Assembly: GCA_002440975.1 (NCBI GenBank)
Contig: DJWN01000127.1
Location: forward strand, 7,949 to 71,948
Length of the DNA stretch: 64,000 nucleotides
Origin: Bacteroidales bacterium UBA6229
GTDB taxonomy: Bacteria; Bacteroidota; Bacteroidia; Bacteroidales; F082
Direction: 5' to 3'
Shown here: positions 52,334-62,400 of the stretch, piece after piece
Layout of the letters: every line of letters begins with the position of its first letter
How positions within the stretch are numbered: the first letter of the stretch is position 1
Position numbers and translations under genes: made by a program
The notes under the pieces: model-generated
What the model was told of the DNA's origin: nothing
Databases searched by the model: none
What the model saw: only the letters and a program-made list of their open reading frames with translations

Positions 52334-52431
52334 AGGAATGCCCTTGAGGAATAAATGAATTGTAAAAAACAACAAAAACAATTCAAACCTCAAGGGCATC
52401 TTGTTCGAACTAATAAAACAACCAACCAATT
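52334..52431. repeat. Hairpin element, copy 2
   Basis: Outer stem ATGCCCTTGAGG (52338-52349) / CCTCAAGGGCAT (52388-52399). Inner stem TGAATTGT (52356-52363) / ACAATTCA (52378-52385), unrelated in sequence to copy 1, with the shared loop core AAACAACAAAA. Spacer of three bases, then the same 29-nt flank at 52403-52431. On the minus strand the stem is followed by TCCTTTTT. Confidence 0.85.
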
Positions 52432-52611
52432 AGACTTCAAAAATACATTTTTTTGTTATTTGATTAACAGTAAAAATAAGTTTCTGGTATAATTCAGCAA
52501 GATAATGGTTTTATTGTTAAAAATAATCCGATCACCCCTACTTAAAATGCTGATTTTTTGTCATTAACAAAAAAGAATCTCAAATGACCATTTTCGAACA
52601 TGAGAGCCCAA

Positions 52612-52704
52612 TAAAAATGTCCTTGAGGAGTAATTCGGCTTTGGGCGACCGAAAATCAAACCTCAAGGACATTAAGTTCGAACTAATAAAACAACCAACC
52701 AATT
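52612..52704. repeat. Hairpin element, copy 3
   Basis: Outer stem ATGTCCTTGAGG (52617-52628) / CCTCAAGGACAT (52661-52672): relative to copies 1 and 2 a C-G pair has become T-A, a compensatory change. Inner stem TTCGG (52634-52638) / CCGAA (52649-52653). Spacer of three bases, then the identical 29-nt flank at 52676-52704. On the minus strand the stem runs into TTTT. Confidence 0.85.
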
Positions 52705-52728
52705 ATGAGACTGCAAGATTACTTTAAA

Positions 52729-52746
52729 CTGTGAATCGTTTCACAG
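52729..52746 (-). terminator. Weak terminator of the DUF2461 gene
   Basis: CTGTGAA (52729-52735) pairs with TTCACAG (52740-52746); on the minus strand it is followed by TTTAAAG. Weak U-tract. Confidence 0.35.
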
Positions 52747-52777
52747 ATAAATCAGTCTAAGGTCTGTTCTTTCCAGT

Positions 52778-53449
52778 TTATGGTAATGTCTCCTTTGCAT
52801 TTTGTATGGCCTGATTCAAAAACGCAATAAACGGATTCATCTTTAAAAAGGTTTCCACACTTGTTTTCAATAATTTATCAAATTCCAAAAAAGAATCGTC
52901 AAGTGTATGCGAAACAACATAATGCTTGTATTTGAGCCATTCAATATCTGGAAAATCTACCGGAAAACCTTTAGGAGGTCGCTTCAAACGCTCATCCATC
53001 ATATCCCCAAAAGTTTGATTAAAGGTTTTGTCCAAAACAATTTGCTTGAACTCAGCAGCATTAAAGTAAATTTCCTGACGTATTGCCTGTAACACTTTTG
53101 GGTCAGGCGCATACACCCCACCACCTATAAAACTCTTGGCAGGCTCAATATGAAGATAAAAACCTGGATTTCCGCTGCTCCTTCCACCAGGAACAATGAA
53201 AATTCCTGTATGAGTCTTATAAGGCTCTTTATTCTTCGAGAAACGAATGTCACGATTTATCCTAAACAAACAGTTTGATGGCTTAATGGCAGATACCCAA
53301 GGTACTGAATAACTAAGTTGCTTTAAAATCTTTTCGACCAATTCAACTACTTCCACCCGTGCTTCCTGATATTGATCACGATGCTCATCAAACCAGTTTT
53401 TATTGTTATTTTCTGTCAATTCGATTAAAAATGGAATAATTTTAAGCAT
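52778..53449 (-). CDS. DUF2461 family protein
   Basis: The 223-residue protein matches the DUF2461 pattern: LTENNNKNWFDEHRDQYQEA, FRINRDIRFSKNKEPYKTHT, GNPGFYLHIEPAKSFIGGGV, KRPPKGFPVDFPDIEWLKYK. It has no signal peptide, so it is cytoplasmic. The family's function is unknown. The gene is convergent with the LexA-like gene, the hairpin elements lying between, and divergent from the outer-membrane gene pair. Confidence 0.88.
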   Translation of the reverse strand: MLKIIPFLIELTENNNKNWFDEHRDQYQEARVEVVELVEKILKQLSYSVPWVSAIKPSNCLFRINRDIRFSKNKEPYKTHTGIFIVPGGRSSGNPGFYLHIEPAKSFIGGGVYAPDPKVLQAIRQEIYFNAAEFKQIVLDKTFNQTFGDMMDERLKRPPKGFPVDFPDIEWLKYKHYVVSHTLDDSFLEFDKLLKTSVETFLKMNPFIAFLNQAIQNAKETLP

Positions 53450-53476
53450 AGTCTATAAATTTTTTCAAAAATAACC

Positions 53477-53484
53477 TAAATTCG
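53477..53484 (+). promoter_or_regulatory. Possible -7 element of the PorV-like gene
   Basis: TAAATTCG, one change from TAnnTTTG, 38 bp before the ATG. Confidence 0.3.
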
Positions 53485-53521
53485 TGACGCAATAAATAGC
53501 CAATCAAAAATCTACTTTAAT

Positions 53522-54364
53522 ATGGCATTTAGAATAAGATTATACGGTTTACTACTCCTAACATTTTTATTTTCAGGCAATTTAGTAGCCGCGGAAGGAA
53601 CAGGGCCTGTTGGTGGCCGGACAGCAGGTATGGGCAATGCATCTGTCGCATTAAGTGATTTTTGGTCGATTCATAACAATCCGGCCGGAATTGCTTCACA
53701 AAAAAATATCGCTTTCGGTATTGCCTATCAAAATCGTTTCATGATGCAGGAATTGTCGTTGCAGAGTGCTGGAGTTGTTGCACCTACGAAAATAGGTGTG
53801 TTAGGTTTGAGCTTTAGCCAATTCGGATATTCCTTATACAAGGAACAAAAACTGGGTCTTGCTTATGCACGGGATTTTGGTGATGTGTTAAGAATTGGTT
53901 TGCAGCTTGACTATTTTAGTACTTCTTTTTCGGATGCTTACGAAAAATTTCAAGCCATCAGCTTTGAGCTTGGAGTACAATATGCTGTCAACGAAAAACT
54001 TACAGCAGGTGCATACGTCTTTAATCCGGGCAAAGCGCGATTATCAGAATATACAGATGAACGACTTCCGGTGATAATTAGATTTGGTTTGGCTTACCAG
54101 TTTTCGGATCAATTAATCGGTACAGCAGAAATTGAGAAAAATTTTGACCGTGAGGCCAGTATCCGTGCAGGCTTGGAATATTTTGTACTGAAGAAATTTT
54201 TCGTCAGAGCCGGTATTAATACACAACCCGGCATATTCACCTTTGGAACCGGATTCGATCTGGGGCCGGTAAGAATAGATCTTGCCGGAAATCTGCATCA
54301 GGTACTTGGCACCAGCATTCAATCGAGCCTGATTATCCAGTTTGGTAACAGAAATAGCGAGTAG
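53522..54364 (+). CDS. PorV/PorQ-like outer-membrane protein
   Basis: The 280-residue protein has a signal peptide (IRLYGLLLLTFLFSGNLVAA). GPVGGRTAGMGNASVALSDF and WSIHNNPAGIASQKNIAFGI are the FadL/PorV-type N-terminal signature, followed by amphipathic strands that end SSLIIQFGNRNSE. PorV proteins of the type IX system are about 390 residues; this one is shorter, so I call it PorV-like only. Its stop codon is 2 bp before the next gene, so the two are one operon. Role possibly in handling secreted proteins. Confidence 0.7.
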   Translation: MAFRIRLYGLLLLTFLFSGNLVAAEGTGPVGGRTAGMGNASVALSDFWSIHNNPAGIASQKNIAFGIAYQNRFMMQELSLQSAGVVAPTKIGVLGLSFSQFGYSLYKEQKLGLAYARDFGDVLRIGLQLDYFSTSFSDAYEKFQAISFELGVQYAVNEKLTAGAYVFNPGKARLSEYTDERLPVIIRFGLAYQFSDQLIGTAEIEKNFDREASIRAGLEYFVLKKFFVRAGINTQPGIFTFGTGFDLGPVRIDLAGNLHQVLGTSIQSSLIIQFGNRNSE

Positions 54365-54365
54365 C

Positions 54366-56513
54366 ATGATGAAACGATTACTGATTTTTTCAATTTTACT
54401 TGGCTCATTGCTGTACTTTAACCCTTCAATGGCTCAGACGAATGCCGATAGCTTACGCAACGCCTTAACCGAAAGACTTTCGCAACAACTTGAGATCATT
54501 GCCGAAAACTCCGAAGAATCCTTCGACTTTACCGATCTTACCGAAACTTACTTTTACCTTTACGAGAATCCTGTAAACATTAACAATCCGGCAGAACTTG
54601 AACAACTTTTGGAAATTTACCTCATCAACACCTTTCAGTTTGAACAACTTAAAACATATCAACAAAATTTTGGTCCGCTGTTAAGTAAATTTGAACTGGC
54701 TGCTATTGACGGCTTTGACGAAACAACCATTGCACTGCTTGAGCCAATCATTGTGATTGAAAGCACTGACAAACCACAATACAAACTCAAGGCTAAGAAT
54801 ATATTCAAATATGCACGTCATCAGTTGTTGTTGCGAAGCGAAATGGTTCTGGAACAACGCGAAGGCTATAAACCAATTTCAGATTCCGCTTTGTGGGCCA
54901 AGCCTAACAGCCGCTATCTGGGAAGTCCGGAAAAATATTATGCCCGTTACAGCTTTAATTATCGTAATCAGTTCAGAGCAGGAATCACCATGGAAAAGGA
55001 TGCCGGCGAAGTATTTTTTAAAGATAATGTGAATGATAGCCTGCAGCGAATTTTAGGAGACAAACTCAAATCAGGTTTTGATTTTTATTCTGTTCATGCC
55101 TATGCCGCCGATCTTGGAGTGTTGAGAGCCGTAGCCCTTGGCGATTATCACCTGGCTTTTGGTCAGGGATTGACGATGTGGTCGGGACTTTCTTTTGGGA
55201 AATCTACCGAGGCCAGTTCGGTGATGCGCTATGGAGCCGGATTAAAACCCAACACTTCAGTTAACGAAAACTATTTTCTGCGCGGTGCTGCTGCTACCTT
55301 TGGTTATAAAGGCATTGAACTCACTGGTTTCTACTCCAAAAAAAATATTGACGCCAATATCGATCAATTCGACTCTATTTCGGGCGAAATTGCTGTGGTA
55401 ACCAGCCTGCAGGAATCTGGTCTGCACCGCACTGTGAACGAGTTATTAGACAAAAACGCAATCCAACAACAGTTGATCGGCGGCCGGTTAAGCTATAAAG
55501 GACTTTTTTTTGATGTAGGAGCAACAATTCATCAAACAAGTCTCGAAGCCGAGCTGGTTCCGCGGATTTATCCTTATAATCAGTTTCAGCTGATCGAAGG
55601 CGATTTGATGAATTATGGTTTTGATTTCAGGCTTACCCTCCCGCAAATCGTATTTTTTGGGGAAGTTGCAGGTTCAGATAATGGCGGAATGGCCGGACTT
55701 GCAGGTTTCACTGCACAGCCTACAGGTTTCCTGACAACAACGGTTGCCTATCGAAATTATCAGAAATCGTATCAAAACTATTTTAGTAATGCCTTTGCCG
55801 AAAGCAGCAACACCAATAATGAAACAGGAATTTATTTTGGAATCAATGCTTCCATTGCTCCTCGCTGGCAACTGAAAGCCTATGCAGATCACTTTCAGTT
55901 TCCGTGGCTGCGCTATAGAACCGATGCTCCAAGTTATGGCCATGATTATTTTGCCCAGCTTGATCATGAAATCAGCAGAAGAGCCGATTTCTATTTCCGT
56001 TTCAGAACCAAGAAAAAACTCATCAACAGCGATGATCCGTGGAATAATATTGATTTTGTAGTACCCTACCATAAAGACAGTTACCGTTTTCATATCAATT
56101 ACAGTATCAGTCCCTCTTTCACGCTCAAAAACAGAGCCGAATGGATTGTTTACAAACATGAAGAAAAGCCGCAAAGTACTGGCTTCCTGATCTATCAGGA
56201 TATATTTTACAGGCCGCCATCAGATCGGTTGCAGCTCACGCTTCGTTATGCCATCTTTGATGCCGACACCTACGACAGCAGAATATACGCTTACGAAAAT
56301 GATGTGTTATATGCCTTCTCCATTCCAGCTTTCTACGAAAAAGGAAGCCGGGTTTATTTCCTGGTAAAATATAGCCTTAACAAAAGCATGGATCTTTGGG
56401 CCAGAATTGGTCAAACCTGGTATTCTACACGTAACGAAATTGGAACCGGACTCGAACTTATTGAAGGGAATAAGCGAACAGATCTGAAAATTCAACTAAG
56501 GGTGAAGTTGTGA
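54366..56513 (+). CDS. Outer-membrane protein with N-terminal helix-hairpin-helix (ComEA-like) region
   Basis: About 715 residues from the ATG at 54366, opening a signal peptide (MMKRLLIFSILLGSLLYFNP ... AQ). Residues ~50-125 are HhH-like (NPVNINNPAELEQLLEIYLI; NTFQFEQLKTYQQNFGPLLS; LAAIDGFDETTIALL). After ~150 the sequence becomes aromatic beta-strands with a final TDLKIQLRVKL, as in a large outer-membrane barrel. HhH modules bind DNA in ComEA, but here the DNA-binding role is unproven. This HhH-plus-barrel layout recurs in Bacteroidota. It follows the PorV-like gene at once. Confidence 0.7.
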   Translation: MMKRLLIFSILLGSLLYFNPSMAQTNADSLRNALTERLSQQLEIIAENSEESFDFTDLTETYFYLYENPVNINNPAELEQLLEIYLINTFQFEQLKTYQQNFGPLLSKFELAAIDGFDETTIALLEPIIVIESTDKPQYKLKAKNIFKYARHQLLLRSEMVLEQREGYKPISDSALWAKPNSRYLGSPEKYYARYSFNYRNQFRAGITMEKDAGEVFFKDNVNDSLQRILGDKLKSGFDFYSVHAYAADLGVLRAVALGDYHLAFGQGLTMWSGLSFGKSTEASSVMRYGAGLKPNTSVNENYFLRGAAATFGYKGIELTGFYSKKNIDANIDQFDSISGEIAVVTSLQESGLHRTVNELLDKNAIQQQLIGGRLSYKGLFFDVGATIHQTSLEAELVPRIYPYNQFQLIEGDLMNYGFDFRLTLPQIVFFGEVAGSDNGGMAGLAGFTAQPTGFLTTTVAYRNYQKSYQNYFSNAFAESSNTNNETGIYFGINASIAPRWQLKAYADHFQFPWLRYRTDAPSYGHDYFAQLDHEISRRADFYFRFRTKKKLINSDDPWNNIDFVVPYHKDSYRFHINYSISPSFTLKNRAEWIVYKHEEKPQSTGFLIYQDIFYRPPSDRLQLTLRYAIFDADTYDSRIYAYENDVLYAFSIPAFYEKGSRVYFLVKYSLNKSMDLWARIGQTWYSTRNEIGTGLELIEGNKRTDLKIQLRVKL

Positions 56514-56524
56514 TCCATGCATTT

Positions 56525-56590
56525 TGCTCAGTGAGGAACAGATTGCACTTCGGCAGGCACCCTTCAGCTTGCTCAGTGCATCGTAACCCA
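56525..56590. repeat. Possible REP-like remnant
   Basis: A GC-richer stretch contains a 10-nt direct repeat TTGCTCAGTG (56525-56534, 56569-56578) and CACTTCGGCAGGCACCC between. It resembles degenerate dispersed repeats of the CTTCGACAAGCTCAGTG type that I have seen in Bacteroidota intergenic DNA. Only one copy in this window, so weak. Confidence 0.3.
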
Positions 56591-56652
56591 GGCAAATCAG
56601 TGCCATCCTGGAGGAAGTCGATAACAAATCAACGTCAAGGAGAAATATATTT

Positions 56653-57903
56653 ATGAAAGCAAAATTTTTAAACTACAGCTTACTTCATATTTTACTACTC
56701 ATTTTAGTTGTTGGATGCAGCAAAAATGATGCAATAAATAATGCAAACACTACTTGTTCAACTTCAACATTCGAGATTTCCTTAGAAAAACATTTAGGAG
56801 TAATTGATCTTTGTGAGGATAATTTGGGGAATATTTTTATTCTGGGTCAAAAGGAAGGTCAAACCAGACTTCTTAAACTAAATGATGAGGGCAAAATACT
56901 GTGGTCTAATCCTATCGATAATAGCATGACACCGAGAGAAATAATTGCGCTATCTGACAACTCTGTCATAATTTTATTGAAAGGCGAATCGGTTAAAACG
57001 TATTGTGATGCACTGTATGAAGAACAAATGAGTTGGATTCAACATGGCTATTATGGTATGAATTGTATTCCAATTTACGAATTAGGCAGAAGTGTATGCT
57101 ACTCATATGAAAGTGAAGTAATGTTGTTAAAATTCGCTGAGGATGGAAACCAATTATGGTCAAAAACTATTCCAGACCATTATATTGATGGTTCTTCATT
57201 AGCAGCAAATAATAACTCCGATTTTTATCTCCTGACTGGTCATTTTTATGGCCTGCAACCAGAATATGTATATAATGACCAGGGAGAGTTTGCTGATACC
57301 ATTATTTATCCGGTTGACCGGAATCATTTAACGCTTTATAATATTTCCTATGAGGGACATATAATCTGGGAAAGAAACCTTACCGACATCTACAATTCGA
57401 GTGAACGCGACAGATTTTACACAGGCATTAATATAGCTAACGTTGAAGAAAGTATCTTAATAAAATGCCATAATGAAATCATAACTGTAAATAATCAGGG
57501 TGAGGAAATTAGCCGGCTTGATGTGTTACCAGATATATGCCACGACCAGCTATATTACCTGGCAGGTTTTGAAGAAGCTTACTATTTGTTGAGTGGTTCA
57601 TATAGTGTTTTTGATGGAACACAACAGAGCATCTCTTATACTGAACTTAGGAATTTGGATCACGAGATTATTTGGAAAAAAGAAAAAATTTCTTTCTTGG
57701 CAGATGCTCAACGCGACAATTATGTTACAACGAATGCCTTCTCTATTGATTACTTTAATCGAAATGGTGAACTTGTTTGGACAATTAAAGAGTCCGTTCT
57801 TGGTGGGATAAAAATAAATTGTAATAATGGAGTTATATTTTCATCATTCAAAAACGGCCAAACATATATAACTAAAACTGACGAAAATGGCAATTATAAA
57901 TAA
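56653..57903 (+). CDS. Lipoprotein with repeated strand motifs, unknown function
   Basis: The 416-residue protein has a lipobox (YSLLHILLLILVVGC). The mature part contains propeller-like blades with the pattern LxKLNDEGKILWS, LLKFAEDGNQLWSKTIPD, LYNISYEGHIIWERNLTD, YFNRNGELVWTIKES, which recalls PQQ-like/outer-membrane-protein-assembly propellers. Cys residues 4-5 away from the N-terminal part may form a disulfide. The gene has a lower G+C than its neighbours and sits after the possible REP remnant, so transfer is possible. I cannot assign a function. Confidence 0.7.
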   Translation: MKAKFLNYSLLHILLLILVVGCSKNDAINNANTTCSTSTFEISLEKHLGVIDLCEDNLGNIFILGQKEGQTRLLKLNDEGKILWSNPIDNSMTPREIIALSDNSVIILLKGESVKTYCDALYEEQMSWIQHGYYGMNCIPIYELGRSVCYSYESEVMLLKFAEDGNQLWSKTIPDHYIDGSSLAANNNSDFYLLTGHFYGLQPEYVYNDQGEFADTIIYPVDRNHLTLYNISYEGHIIWERNLTDIYNSSERDRFYTGINIANVEESILIKCHNEIITVNNQGEEISRLDVLPDICHDQLYYLAGFEEAYYLLSGSYSVFDGTQQSISYTELRNLDHEIIWKKEKISFLADAQRDNYVTTNAFSIDYFNRNGELVWTIKESVLGGIKINCNNGVIFSSFKNGQTYITKTDENGNYK

Positions 57904-58040
57904 GTCTAAAAATTCCTTTAAAAATTCAATTTTTGGAAAATTAGTGATTGCAAATTCTATCAAACTGAAATATTAACTACTTGATTATATTTGTTTTAAA
58001 TCAATCGTATAATCCACCCCTTCGTGGGGTATAGCTGTGA

Positions 58041-58976
58041 TCAATACATCTTACTCCTTTTCAGTAAGTAAGCCAGCAAAACCGGATGATAACCCTGGTT
58101 GATATCGGCATCCACATAATCAATCTGATATTGGCCACAGCGCAGCATCAGTTCTTTTTTACTTTCTTCACGGCTTTTATGATAGGCCTCTTTAATTTGT
58201 ACCGGATTTATTTTGATGGCTTTACCGGTTTCCATATCCACAAAGCGATGCGGTCTGTTTTCAAAATTCAGATCAATTTCTGTTTGGGCATCATGCACAT
58301 GAAAAAGCACCACTTCGTGTTTGTTGTAGCGTAAATGCCGCAATGCCGCAAACAGCTCCTCCTGCTGTGCCTGTTTGTCCAGCATATCACTAAAAATCAC
58401 CACCAGACTTCTTTTATGACTGAGTTCTGCAATCTGATGCAAAGCCTCAGCCGTGGTAGTTGTTTGATTGAGTTTGCCTTGCTCGGGTAGTAATAAATCC
58501 TCAAGATGCTTATAAAGCAGTTTTTGATGCGAAACCGTTGCTCTGGCTTTGGTGTGCAGGCGAAGCTCGTCGGAAAACAGACTCAGGCCAATGGCATCCC
58601 GTTGTCGCTTCATCATCTCAATGAGTGAAGCAGCTGCATATACAGAAAAAATCAGCTTATCAGGATCGTTGATGTCGGGTTTGTTTTTCATCGGAAAATA
58701 CATACTCGATGACTGATCAATCACCAGCTGGCATCGAAGGTTGGTTTCTTCTTCATAGCGTTTAACAAACATTTTTTCGGTGCGTCCGTAAAGCTTCCAG
58801 TCGATATCCTTAAGTGATTCGCCGGGATTGTAGAGCCGGTGCTCGGCAAACTCAACCGAAAAACCATGAAATGGACTTTTGTGCATGCCCGTGATAAAGC
58901 CTTCGACCACCTGACGTGCCAAAAACTCGAGGCTGCTATACCTGCTAACTTTTTCCTGATTAATCTGATAGGCCAT
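58041..58976 (-). CDS. DUF58 family protein (MoxR/BatA-associated type)
   Basis: The 311-residue protein begins EFLARQVVEGFITGMHKSPF and carries the DUF58 core FAEHRLYNPGESLKDIDWKL, YGRTEKMFVKRYEEETNL, followed by a von Willebrand A-like fold (VIDQSSSMYF, VVIFSDMLD; a DxSxS MIDAS variant). DUF58 proteins usually sit beside MoxR AAA+ ATPases and Bat membrane proteins; those genes are not adjacent here. They are thought to help assemble or remodel periplasmic complexes. It follows trxA on the same strand across a terminator. Confidence 0.88.
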   Translation of the reverse strand: MAYQINQEKVSRYSSLEFLARQVVEGFITGMHKSPFHGFSVEFAEHRLYNPGESLKDIDWKLYGRTEKMFVKRYEEETNLRCQLVIDQSSSMYFPMKNKPDINDPDKLIFSVYAAASLIEMMKRQRDAIGLSLFSDELRLHTKARATVSHQKLLYKHLEDLLLPEQGKLNQTTTTAEALHQIAELSHKRSLVVIFSDMLDKQAQQEELFAALRHLRYNKHEVVLFHVHDAQTEIDLNFENRPHRFVDMETGKAIKINPVQIKEAYHKSREESKKELMLRCGQYQIDYVDADINQGYHPVLLAYLLKRSKMY

Positions 58977-58993
58977 GATACACTACAAAACAA

Positions 58994-59019
58994 AGCCCGC
59001 TGTGGTATTACAACGGGCT
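58994..59019 (-). terminator. Terminator of trxA
   Basis: Minus strand: AGCCCGTTGT / ACAGCGGGCT (10 bp, one G-T wobble) around a 6-nt loop, followed by TTGTTTTG. It lies 22 bp after the trxA stop. Confidence 0.75.
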
Positions 59020-59041
59020 GGATAAGATCATTGATTCACTT

Positions 59042-59359
59042 TTAAAGCAAAGCATCAAGTTTTTTTACCAAAACCTGTTTTGGAACAACACCAACTTGTT
59101 TGTCTGCCACCTCACCATTTTTGAAAAACAAAAGTGTCGGGATATTGCGAATGCCATACTTCATAGCCGTTTGGTTGTTGTTGTCAACATCCACTTTCAC
59201 TACTTTGGCTTTGTCGCCATATTCTTCACCTATTTCTTCAACCACCGGGCCAATCACCCTGCAAGGGCCACACCAAACTGCCCAAAAGTCAACAATTACA
59301 GGTACTTCAGATTTTAAAACCATTTCTTCAAAAGTGCTGTCAGTTACTTCTAATGCCAT
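59042..59359 (-). CDS. trxA: Thioredoxin
   Basis: The 105-residue protein has the redox motif WCGPC in VDFWAVWCGPCRVIGPVVEE, then KVDVDNNNQTAMKYGIRNIP with the cis-Pro and LLFFKNGEVADKQVGVVPKQ. It is a cytoplasmic disulfide reductant, and a likely electron donor for the Bcp peroxidase encoded at 35014 and for ribonucleotide reductase. It has a good promoter of its own and a terminator. Confidence 0.97.
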   Translation of the reverse strand: MALEVTDSTFEEMVLKSEVPVIVDFWAVWCGPCRVIGPVVEEIGEEYGDKAKVVKVDVDNNNQTAMKYGIRNIPTLLFFKNGEVADKQVGVVPKQVLVKKLDALL

Positions 59360-59393
59360 ATTTTGATTTGTTTATGGGTTATGATTTAAGATG

Positions 59394-59421
59394 CAAATAT
59401 AATTTAAGTTTGTTAAAACAA
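59394..59421 (-). promoter_or_regulatory. Promoter of trxA
   Basis: Minus strand: TTG (59419-59421), 17 bp, TATATTTG (59394-59401), 35 bp before the ATG. Confidence 0.6.
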
Positions 59422-59470
59422 GATTGCAAATAAGCCAAACATTCAGGTATTTTCCAGCTATTATATAAGT

Positions 59471-62400
59471 CTATTTTAATTCGAATTCAACGAAATTCAT
59501 CGGTTCTAACAAGGGCAACACCTGCTGGGCATTGATCCTTCCCTGCATAGGTTTTAGGCTACAGGCCAGCTTATTTTTCTGATCTACAAGACGCAGGCTA
59601 AAGTTTTGCTTTCCTGGATTTTCTTTTATCCCTGCAATCAATTCAAGCATTTCTGTTTCACTCATTTCATCCACTTTCACTTTGATTAAAACCTCTTTGG
59701 AAGTTTGTTCAAGCAGATTATCAAGCAATTGCATATCAACAACTTTCAACTCAAACTGTTCTTTATTTCTGAAATCAGGCTGCGAAACACCGTGCACCAG
59801 GACAAAAGCACCCGGATCGATGAGGTGTTTGATTTTGAGATAAGTCTCACCAAACACAACCAAATCAATTGCATCACTATGGTCTTCTATCCTGAAACGG
59901 GCATAAGGCTTACCCTGCTGCGAAGTAAGGTGTTCGGCATTCATCACCTGACCGGCAAAGCTAATCCGGCTGCCCTTCAATTGTTCCAGCTGAGGTTTAA
60001 ACTGCTGGATATAGGCGTTTGAGAAAAAGCGAATCGGGATTTTATACATATCCAGTGGATGTGCACTGATATAAAAGCCAATGCTTTCCAATTCCATCTG
60101 TAGCTCCCGCATCTTCGACCAGGGCTCGCATTGCGGTATGGTGAGTTCAACTGTTTCAACGGCCACTTCACTACCGAAGAGATCAAATTGTGGTGAGCTT
60201 TTCGCTTCCTGCGCCTGATTAGCCAGCTTAATGGCACGCTCCAGAAAAGTTTGACTGTCATTCTCTTCTTTATAAAAGAATACTGCTCTGTGTACTCCCT
60301 CAAACGAGTCGAACGCACCCGAAGTAGCCAGAGCCTCCAAACTCCGTTTGTTTACCTGTCTGAGATTGATTCGGGAAAGAAAATCAAGTACCGATTTAAA
60401 CTGTCCGTTTTCTTTGCGCTCGGCCAAAATGGAGGCAACAGCTGCTTCTCCCAGATTTTTAACGGCACCCAGGCCAAAACGAATTTCTCCATTATCGTTA
60501 ACCGTAAACTTATATTCTGATTCATTCACATCCGGTCCTAAAACCTTGATTTTCATCCTGCGGCATTCCTCAATAAAAAAAGTAACCTGCTTGATGTCGC
60601 CTATGTTGTTACTGAGTACCGAAGCCATAAACTCCGCTGGATAATTGGCCTTGAGGTAAGCCGTTTGGAATGCAATAAAGGCATAACAGGTTGAATGTGA
60701 TTTGTTAAAGGCATAATCGGCAAAGGCATTCCAATCCGACCAGATTTTCTCCAAAACCTTGGGATCGTGTCCATTTGCTTTGCCTCCTTCAATAAACTGG
60801 GTATATAATTTAACCAGCAATTCCCTGTTTTTCTTTCCCATGGCTTTACGCAGGGTATCGGCCTGACCACGGCTAAAGCCTGCAAGCTTTTGCGAAAGCA
60901 ACATCACCTGCTCCTGATATACCGTAATGCCATAAGTTTCTTCAAGAATCTCACGCATCTCCTCCAAATCATAAGAAACCTCTTCCTGCCCGTGCTTGCG
61001 CTTGATATAATTGGGAATATACGCCATTGGCCCGGGCCTGTATAGCGCATTCATGGCAATGATATCTGCAAAGGCAGTAGGTTTTAGCTCACGCAGGTTT
61101 TTCTGCATACCTACACTTTCGTACTGAAACACTCCGATGGTTTCGCCATGCTGAAACAGCTCATAAGTCTTGGGGTCATCAAGCGGAATATCATCGGCAA
61201 CAATTGTTTTGTTGTGCCTCTGTTCTATGATCTCAATCGTATCGCGGATCAGCGAAAGCGTTTTCAGACCAAGAAAGTCAATCTTAAGCAATCCGGCTGA
61301 TTCAGCTACTGAATTGTCAAATTGCGTAACCCACAGATTGGCATCTTTACTGATCGTAACGGGCACCAGCTCGCGCAGATCAGTTGGTGTGATCACAAAG
61401 CCACAGGCATGAATTCCGGTATTTCGAACCAGGCCTTCTATCTGTAATGTATTCTTAAGAATTTTGCTTTCATCGCCTTCCTCATCCATTTTCTTCTTCA
61501 GCAGTAATCCTGCTTCAATCTGGTCGGGGCGATATATCTTCTTAAGTTTCTCCTCATTCAATGAAAAAAAGTGACCCAATTTTACATTTTGAGTCAAGGC
61601 GGCCAGTTTATTCACCGATGGCAGATCAACATCCAGCACACGTCCAATATCTCGTATGGCCGATTTCGTGCCAAGGGTACCATAAGTAATTATCTGAGCT
61701 ACTTTGTTTTGCCCATATTTATTGGTCACATAATCAATAACTTTTGCACGTCCTTCATCGTCAAAGTCGATATCGATATCAGGCATGGAGATACGCTCAG
61801 GATTAAGGAAACGCTCAAACAGCAGGCCATACTTAAGCGGGTCGATATTGGTGATGCCGATGGCATAAGCCACCAGCGAACCAGCAGCTGAACCCCTGCC
61901 AGGGCCTACCCAAACACCCATTTTGCGGGCTGCAGCGATCAAATCTTGTACAATCAAAAAATATCCCGGATAGCCTGTATTTTGAATGGTTTCGAGCTCA
62001 AAATCGAGTCTGCTGCTGATTTCTTCCGTAATTTCGCCATAACGTTTCTTAGCACCTTCGTATGCCAAGTGGCGCAGGTAAGCGTTTTCGCCTCGCTTAC
62101 CGTGATCTTCAACATCTCCTTCGTCTTTGAATTGCTCTGGAATTTCAAATTCGGGCAACAAAATATTCCTTTTTAATTCAAATGGTTCAATCTTTTCAAT
62201 GATTTCTGAAATCGAATCAATTGCCTCCGGAATGTCGGCAAACAAGGCCAGCATTTCTACTGGTGATTTAAAATAAAACTCATCATTCGGGAAGCCAAAA
62301 CGGAAACCATGTCCTCTTCCGACAGGCTCCTGCTTTTTAGCGTTGTCCTTGATACAAAGCAGAAAATCGTGCGCTTCGGCTTCTTCCTTTTTTAGGTAAT

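Noticed and set aside
52123..52704. CRISPR array or integron attC sites
   Set aside because: Only three copies at 210- and 280-bp intervals with unequal, unrelated spacers, and no Cas genes; attC core GTTRRRY is absent and no integrase is nearby.
58011..58035. ACCCC-TTCGT-GGGGT hairpin as terminator of the lipoprotein gene
   Set aside because: Only a 5-bp stem with no T-run on either strand.
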